The position numbers and the translations under genes were made by a program. Of a stretch of DNA of 35,463 nucleotides, positions 33,045-35,463 are shown piece after piece. Source of the stretch: Entrophospora sp. SA101 (lineage: Eukaryota > Glomeromycota > Glomeromycetes > Entrophosporales > Entrophosporaceae); NCBI GenBank assembly GCA_958430865.1, contig CAUDNR010000286.1:1-35463 (forward strand), in the 5' to 3' direction. The stretch's first letter is position 1. The number at the start of each line of letters is the position of its first letter. The notes beneath the pieces were generated by a model. The model did no database searches. It saw only the letters and a list, made by a program, of their open reading frames with translations, and was not told the DNA's origin.

Positions 33045-34139
33045 AGTAAGAAATTCCTGGAGATAACATGTTTTTATTCACTTTTTTTATAATAAAATTT
33101 TTTAAAAAAATTAAACCATTTAACTTTTTGTAATTTTTAAATAATTCATAATAATAATGTAAATCATATAAATTATGTATGTAAATTATCGACTATATTT
33201 ATATTAACAGTTAATTTTTAAAATAAATTATTTAAATTTTAATATAAATATAATAAATAATAAATATTTTTCCTCTTGATGCCGCGTAACAATTCTTTCT
33301 GTAAGTATATAGCTTTAATGCCTTTTTAGGATATTGCTATTACTAGGGAATTAAGTCGTGATCACATATAGATAGGACCACATGCGAAATTGTGTAAATA
33401 TTAATATTAACATTACATATATTATTATATCAAAGCGATAAAACTATTTTTTAAAATTAATTTTTCATATATAGTAATCGTGTTAAACTTAAACTCTTGT
33501 GCTAAAAAAACCCTGTTTCATTCATTATTACCTAGGTTATCTAGATTACAAAAAATAGAGTTATTATTATTTTTTACAATTTCCATATTAATATGGTTTT
33601 CGATCCTTAGCATTTTAAGGATCAGCAACCAACATTTTTTTTTTAAAAAAAAAAATAAATGGCAGAAGTGAACCGATTGATAAAAGTCAACATTTCATTG
33701 AAAGTTGGTCATAAATAAATGACATTTCATATAACGATAAATGGTTTTAGCACGTTACGAAAAAAATAAATAAATTTGGAAATAAATTAAAATAAGAAGA
33801 CTTCTTTCATTTTATGAAATGAATAAAATTTCTCCAGTCTTCAATAATAGTAGTAATAGCACACAATCCCCATAAAGTAACGCCTGATCTCTTCGCATTC
33901 AAAGTAAAGGTGGGCTTTACTTAGAAAGATCCTTTAGATCTAAAAATATTCGTTAGAAAGCTTTTAATGGATAAAAACAAGTTGTTACACGGTCCGAAGA
34001 TTCTATCTAATTAACTAATTAATTTTGCAACACAAACAAAAAAACCCATTTCAATTTTTTTATCACTCATTTTTTTTAAAACAATATAAATATTATAAAA
34101 ATACAATACAAATAAAATTTACATATAAACTTACCTACA
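33045..34139. other. Intergenic spacer upstream of the RhoGEF gene
   Basis: AT-rich with no gene recognised. A 63-codon frame at 33480-33671 looks random. The right part should hold the promoter of the RhoGEF gene. Confidence 0.4.
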
Positions 34140-35463
34140 ATGAACCAGCCATATCCTTCAGCCGTAAGCTTTACGAATTAGAAAGCTTTCAGATTCTTTC
34201 CTTTATTCAAAGTTTTCATTTTTTTTTTTTTTTTTCTTTACAAATAGATAAACTACCCGCAAATACCACCACCACCAAGATCTCCAAATTTATCACCATC
34301 CAAGTCAAACCCAAGAAACAATCCAATAATAGACTTAATAGAAACAGAAGAAAAATATGTGGAAGATTTAAGATGTTTATTAAAGGTTTTTTTAATTATT
34401 GAATGTTCAAATATCGATTATATGTATTTATTTATGTCTTGACATTTATTAAAAAAATAGCGAGTTACTAAAAGCTGGGACCGTAATAATCCTCCACCTC
34501 GTGAATTAGATTCCATGTTTCAACTTGTTGATGAAATTTATGTACAAAATAGTAATTTTTACAATGTAAGCGTTGTATTCATTACTCTTTCCTTATATAT
34601 ACGTACGATAAATTAAAATTATTAAATATACATATATTTAGCATCTTAATAATATAGGATTAGATCCGCAATATTTAACAGAATTAGCAGAAATATTGAT
34701 TAATTGGGTAAAAATCAAATTGTATATATTTGTAATGCGTTTGTATTTATTATATATATATATATATATTAATATTTTTACAATATTTTAGGTGGATCAA
34801 ATGGAACCTTCTTATACAATTTATTGTAAACAGTTTAGAAAAGGTTTTGATGAATGGCCAGAAATTGAAGAGAATTTGGTTCTGCAACAAACATTGAATG
34901 TAAAGAGAAGTTTGGATTAGAATTAATTTTTTAATAATGATGTTTAAAATAAATATTAATAATTTTATTGATTAATTAATTAGGACATCTCTGCTGAAAA
35001 GAATCGACCAGTAGACTTGAATTTTTTTTTCGAAATGCCATTGAAAAGATTACATTATTACAAAAAATTATATATGGTAAAAATTTTGATAACCAATTTC
35101 CAACATAAATATAACAAACTCAATTAATAATATTTTCCTTCCACTTTATAATTAATTCTTAGCGGCTTTTGAGAGGTTCAGAACCTGGTCGGAAAGATTA
35201 TAATCTTTTAGCAGAAGCCAATACACATATTGATGCACTTATAGAATTAGAAAAAAAACATGCTAAAGGATCAAACATAGATCCGAGACCAAAAAGAAGA
35301 GAAATTGATCAAAACGAAATTGATGATGATAATGTTGACATGCCATTACCAGTGCCACAAACAGTAAAATACACAGTTATCAATCCATTAGATTCTCAAT
35401 CTGACTTAGAAACCCCCTCTTTACCACCACCAATACCGCAAGCGGTAAAATATACAGTTATTG
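34140..35463 (+). CDS. RhoGEF (DH-domain) protein, 3' partial
   Basis: Exons are 34140-34163, 34248-34385, 34461-34565, 34642-34707, 34792-34899, 34984-35076 and 35163 to the window end; at least 278 aa. Every intron is phase 0. The short N-terminus is Pro-rich (INYPQIPPPPRSP). The DH domain begins with IIDLIETEEKYVEDL, the conserved region 1 that contacts Rho GTPases. It continues through WDRNNPPP, IEENLVLQQ and MPLKRLHYYKKLYMRLLRGS (conserved region 3; usual P-x-x-R-x-x-x-Y form) to LLAEANTHIDALIELE at about residue 205. DH domains catalyse GDP release from Rho-family GTPases and so control polarity and actin. A PH-like module, if any, lies beyond the window. After the domain, an LPxPxPQxVKYTVI-type sequence occurs twice (35342-35382 and 35425-35462). 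The start exon is only eight codons and is the least certain part. Confidence 0.83.

Noticed and set aside
1..35463. tRNA, rRNA, CRISPR arrays, bacterial-type operons or riboswitches
   Set aside because: None was recognised. Intron-bearing monocistronic genes show a eukaryotic nuclear context.

Overview
This is a eukaryotic nuclear window with fungal features. It is very AT-rich, its genes carry short (about 70-130 bp) GT..AG introns, and it is dominated by one expanded kinase family: a Cys-pair N-terminal motif, then a TKL-like kinase domain with H-x-D-L-H-S-G-N and DLG motifs, then a tail ending in Y-x-S-R-x-L. From memory that architecture, the WD-like/ion-channel gene and the long repeat-rich spacers point to an arbuscular mycorrhizal fungus (Glomeromycotina, Rhizophagus-like). 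No database search was possible.

Layout. 1-474 (+): the 3' end of a kinase gene with a likely one-base frameshift. 475-3260: gene-poor, with hairpins, a 160-bp degenerate tandem repeat and a dead PIF1-type helicase relic (-). 3261-4322 (-): a kinase pseudogene with a nonsense codon and a missing C-lobe. It breaks off inside the same short motif at which the window-start kinase begins on the opposite strand, which suggests an inversion. 5153-6822 (-): an intact three-exon kinase. 7944-8900 (+): a conserved membrane protein with two PPxY motifs. 8901-11739: spacer with a microsatellite and a hAT-like transposase relic. 11740-14535 (-): a large three-exon protein joining a THAP-like C2CH finger, a transposase-like core and a RING-H2 finger. 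15652-17034 (+): a second intact kinase. 19200-22045: a degenerate segmental copy of 4665-6925. It carries a kinase pseudogene (-) broken by frameshifts, by a 652-bp tandem duplication that looks perfect, and by a 177-bp hAT-type MITE with an exact 8-bp target-site duplication. 22478-22680: a plasma-membrane Ca2+-ATPase fragment. 23922-27757 (+): a six-exon ion-transport-domain protein with a WD-like N-terminus. 30415-33044 (+): a five-exon secreted/membrane Flc/TRP-like protein with a 17-nt microexon. 34140-35463 (+): the start of a RhoGEF (DH-domain) gene that runs off the window.

How the genes fit together. The genes are individually transcribed and there are no operons. Many are of signalling type: kinases, two channel/TRP-like membrane proteins, a RhoGEF and a PPxY adaptor candidate. 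Nothing in the sequence ties them into one pathway. The main story is birth and decay of a kinase family by segmental duplication, inversion, tandem duplication and transposon insertion. Exon models were assembled by eye. In every complete multi-exon model the exon lengths sum to a multiple of three and family motifs cross the junctions in frame.
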